Source: an uncultured Butyricicoccus sp. (GTDB taxonomy: Bacteria; Bacillota; Clostridia; Oscillospirales; Butyricicoccaceae). From it: DNA of 7,096 nt. Shown here piece after piece: positions 5,894-7,096 of this stretch (its first letter is position 1; every line of letters starts with the position of its first letter). A program made the translations under genes and the position numbers. The DNA is taken from contig USLE01000060.1 of NCBI GenBank assembly GCA_900555465.1, positions 1-7,096 on the forward strand. Direction: 5' to 3'. The notes under the pieces are model-generated. The model was not told the origin of the DNA, made no database searches, and saw nothing but the letters and a program-made list of their open reading frames with translations.

Positions 5894-6883
5894 ATGGCTA
5901 TTTTAGTATTGGGCGGTGCGGGTTATATCGGCTCGCACACGGTATATGAACTGATTGACGCCGGGCGGGATGTGGTGGTTGCCGACAACCTGCTCACCGG
6001 CTTCCGCGCGGCAGTCCACCCCAAGGCGCGTTTTTACCAGCTGGACATCCGTGACCGGAAAGCGCTGGACGTCCTGTTTCAGGCCGAGCAGATCGACGGC
6101 GTCATCCATTTCGCCGCCTCCTCGCAGGTGGGCGAGTCCATGTCCGATCCGCTGAAATACTATGACAACAACCTGCATGGCACGATGGTGCTCCTGCAGG
6201 CGATGGTGGCACACGGCGTGGATAAGATCGTGTTCTCCTCCACCGCCGCCACCTACGGCGAACCCGAGCGCGTGCCCATCCTCGAGGACGACAAAACATC
6301 GCCCACCAACTGCTACGGGGAAACCAAGCTGGCAATGGAGCATATGATGCGCTGGACCAGCGGGGCGCACGGGCTGCACTATGTTGCGCTGCGCTACTTC
6401 AACGCCTGCGGCGCGCATCCCTCGGGCGCGATCGGCGAAGCGCACGACCCGGAGACCCATCTGATCCCGCTGATCCTGCAGGTGCCGAATGGCAAGCGCG
6501 AGCAGATCTCCATCTTCGGCGGCGATTATCCCACCGCGGACGGCACCTGCATCCGCGACTATATCCATGTCACCGATCTGGCGCAGGCACATATCCTTGC
6601 GCTGGACTACCTGATCAGCGGCGGCGAGAACAACGTGTTCAATCTGGGCAACGGCGTGGGCTTCTCGGTCAAAGAGGTCATCGACGTGGCCCGCAAGGTC
6701 ACCGGCCACCCCATCCCTGCCGTGCTCTGCGACCGCCGCGCAGGCGACCCCGCCCAGCTGGTGGCCTCCTCGGAAAAGGCCAAGTCGGTACTGGGCTGGA
6801 AGCCCCAGTATGCCGACCTTGAGACCATCGTCTCCTCCGCCTGGGCCTGGCACAGGAGCCATCCCAACGGCTATCAGGCCTGA
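5894..6883 (+). CDS. galE: UDP-glucose 4-epimerase
   Basis: Interconverts UDP-galactose and UDP-glucose with bound NAD, regenerating UDP-glucose for GalT; it acts as a cytoplasmic dimer in the family. 329 residues, close to the usual ~330-340. This is an extended short-chain dehydrogenase fold. It has the NAD loop GGAGYIG (7-13), the HFAASSQVGES segment (72-82), FSSTAATYGEP with Thr117 at the place of E. coli Ser124, and the catalytic pair Tyr141/Lys145 in YGETK. It also has RYFNACG (167-173) and the late RDYIHVTDLA block (221-230). The residue aligning by eye with the substrate gate Tyr299 of E. coli GalE is Leu289, so activity on UDP-GlcNAc/GalNAc cannot be excluded. AAAGGAAG ends eight bases before the ATG, and galK stops 18 bases upstream. 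The gene ends in tandem in-frame stops (TGA TAA). Confidence 0.95.
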   Translation: MAILVLGGAGYIGSHTVYELIDAGRDVVVADNLLTGFRAAVHPKARFYQLDIRDRKALDVLFQAEQIDGVIHFAASSQVGESMSDPLKYYDNNLHGTMVLLQAMVAHGVDKIVFSSTAATYGEPERVPILEDDKTSPTNCYGETKLAMEHMMRWTSGAHGLHYVALRYFNACGAHPSGAIGEAHDPETHLIPLILQVPNGKREQISIFGGDYPTADGTCIRDYIHVTDLAQAHILALDYLISGGENNVFNLGNGVGFSVKEVIDVARKVTGHPIPAVLCDRRAGDPAQLVASSEKAKSVLGWKPQYADLETIVSSAWAWHRSHPNGYQA

Positions 6884-6895
6884 TAACAAACAATG

Positions 6896-6900
6896 AGGTG
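6896..6900 (+). promoter_or_regulatory. Ribosome binding site for galT
   Basis: AGGTG lies six bases before GTG 6907. The surrounding ten bases AATGAGGTGA (6892-6901) are identical to those before galK (4559-4568), at the same distance from the start codon, which supports both start choices. Confidence 0.6.
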
Positions 6901-6906
6901 ATTGAA

Positions 6907-7096
6907 GTGATTGACAATGCAGTCTCCAAGCTGGCGACGTATGCGCTGCGCACCGGACTGATCGAGGACAGCGAGTATACCTGGGCGGTAAACACCATTC
7001 TCGATGTGCTGAAAATCGACCGCTATACCGACCCCGGTCAGGACTGGGGTGAAATCGATCTGGCAGCCGTGCTGAACGAGCTGCTCGACGACGCCC
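6907..7096 (+). CDS. galT: UDP-glucose-hexose-1-phosphate uridylyltransferase, N-terminal 63 codons (3' end outside window)
   Basis: The reading frame starts at GTG 6907 and stays open to the window edge. The visible protein begins VIDNAVSKLATYALRTGLIE and continues through a helix containing NTILDVLKIDRY. This matches the helical N-terminus of the Firmicute (class II, B. subtilis-like) GalT, which differs from the E. coli type. The enzyme swaps UMP from UDP-glucose to galactose-1-phosphate, giving glucose-1-phosphate and UDP-galactose. The catalytic histidine region is beyond the window. GTG 6898 is in frame too but falls within the ribosome binding site. It follows galE by 23 bases, completing a galK-galE-galT order. 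The family call rests on a short stretch plus strong context. Confidence 0.85.
   Translation, partial: MIDNAVSKLATYALRTGLIEDSEYTWAVNTILDVLKIDRYTDPGQDWGEIDLAAVLNELLDDA

Noticed and set aside
5903..6889. 328-codon open frame on the minus strand almost coextensive with galE
   Set aside because: Near-exact coextension with a clear galE and a His/Val/Gly-rich product mark it as an antisense shadow.

Overview
The window looks like part of one galactose-related locus from a GC-rich, low-copy-complexity chromosome of an anaerobic Firmicute. The signs are strong purine-rich Shine-Dalgarno sites before nearly every gene, YesM/YesN-type (LytS-like kinase plus AraC-type regulator) signalling, a lipobox-bearing sugar-binding lipoprotein in place of a periplasmic one, and a Firmicute-type GalT N-terminus. 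By eye the GC content is around 60%, with G/C in most third codon positions. This fits a GC-rich gut clostridium such as the Oscillospiraceae/Ruminococcaceae group. That placement is an inference, and no ribosomal or other taxonomic marker is present.

All genes lie on the + strand and are tightly packed; the largest gap is about 50 bases. The left half (1-4530) is a sensing module. It holds the C-terminal part of an AraC-type response regulator (2-682, cut by the window edge), a YesM-type sensor histidine kinase (736-2544), a membrane-anchored sugar-binding-protein-like protein without a lipobox (2541-3497), and an MglB-like glucose/galactose-binding lipoprotein (3454-4530). The last three genes overlap (ATGA, then 44 bases), which suggests translational coupling. 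The right half (4574-7096) is a Leloir pathway block: galK, galE and the first 63 codons of galT (cut by the right edge).

The likely joint job is to detect extracellular galactose or glucose at the membrane and switch on galactose use. GalK phosphorylates galactose, GalT exchanges it onto UDP, and GalE interconverts UDP-galactose and UDP-glucose. The most notable point is that the MglB-like protein retains every sugar-contacting and almost every calcium-site residue of E. coli MglB, yet no mglA/mglC transporter genes follow it. It sits between the sensor genes and the catabolic genes. It may therefore act as a ligand-presenting co-receptor for the kinase, serve a transporter encoded elsewhere, or do both. 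No mobile elements, CRISPR arrays, RNA genes or terminators were seen. The large antisense open frames are GC-bias shadows of the real genes.
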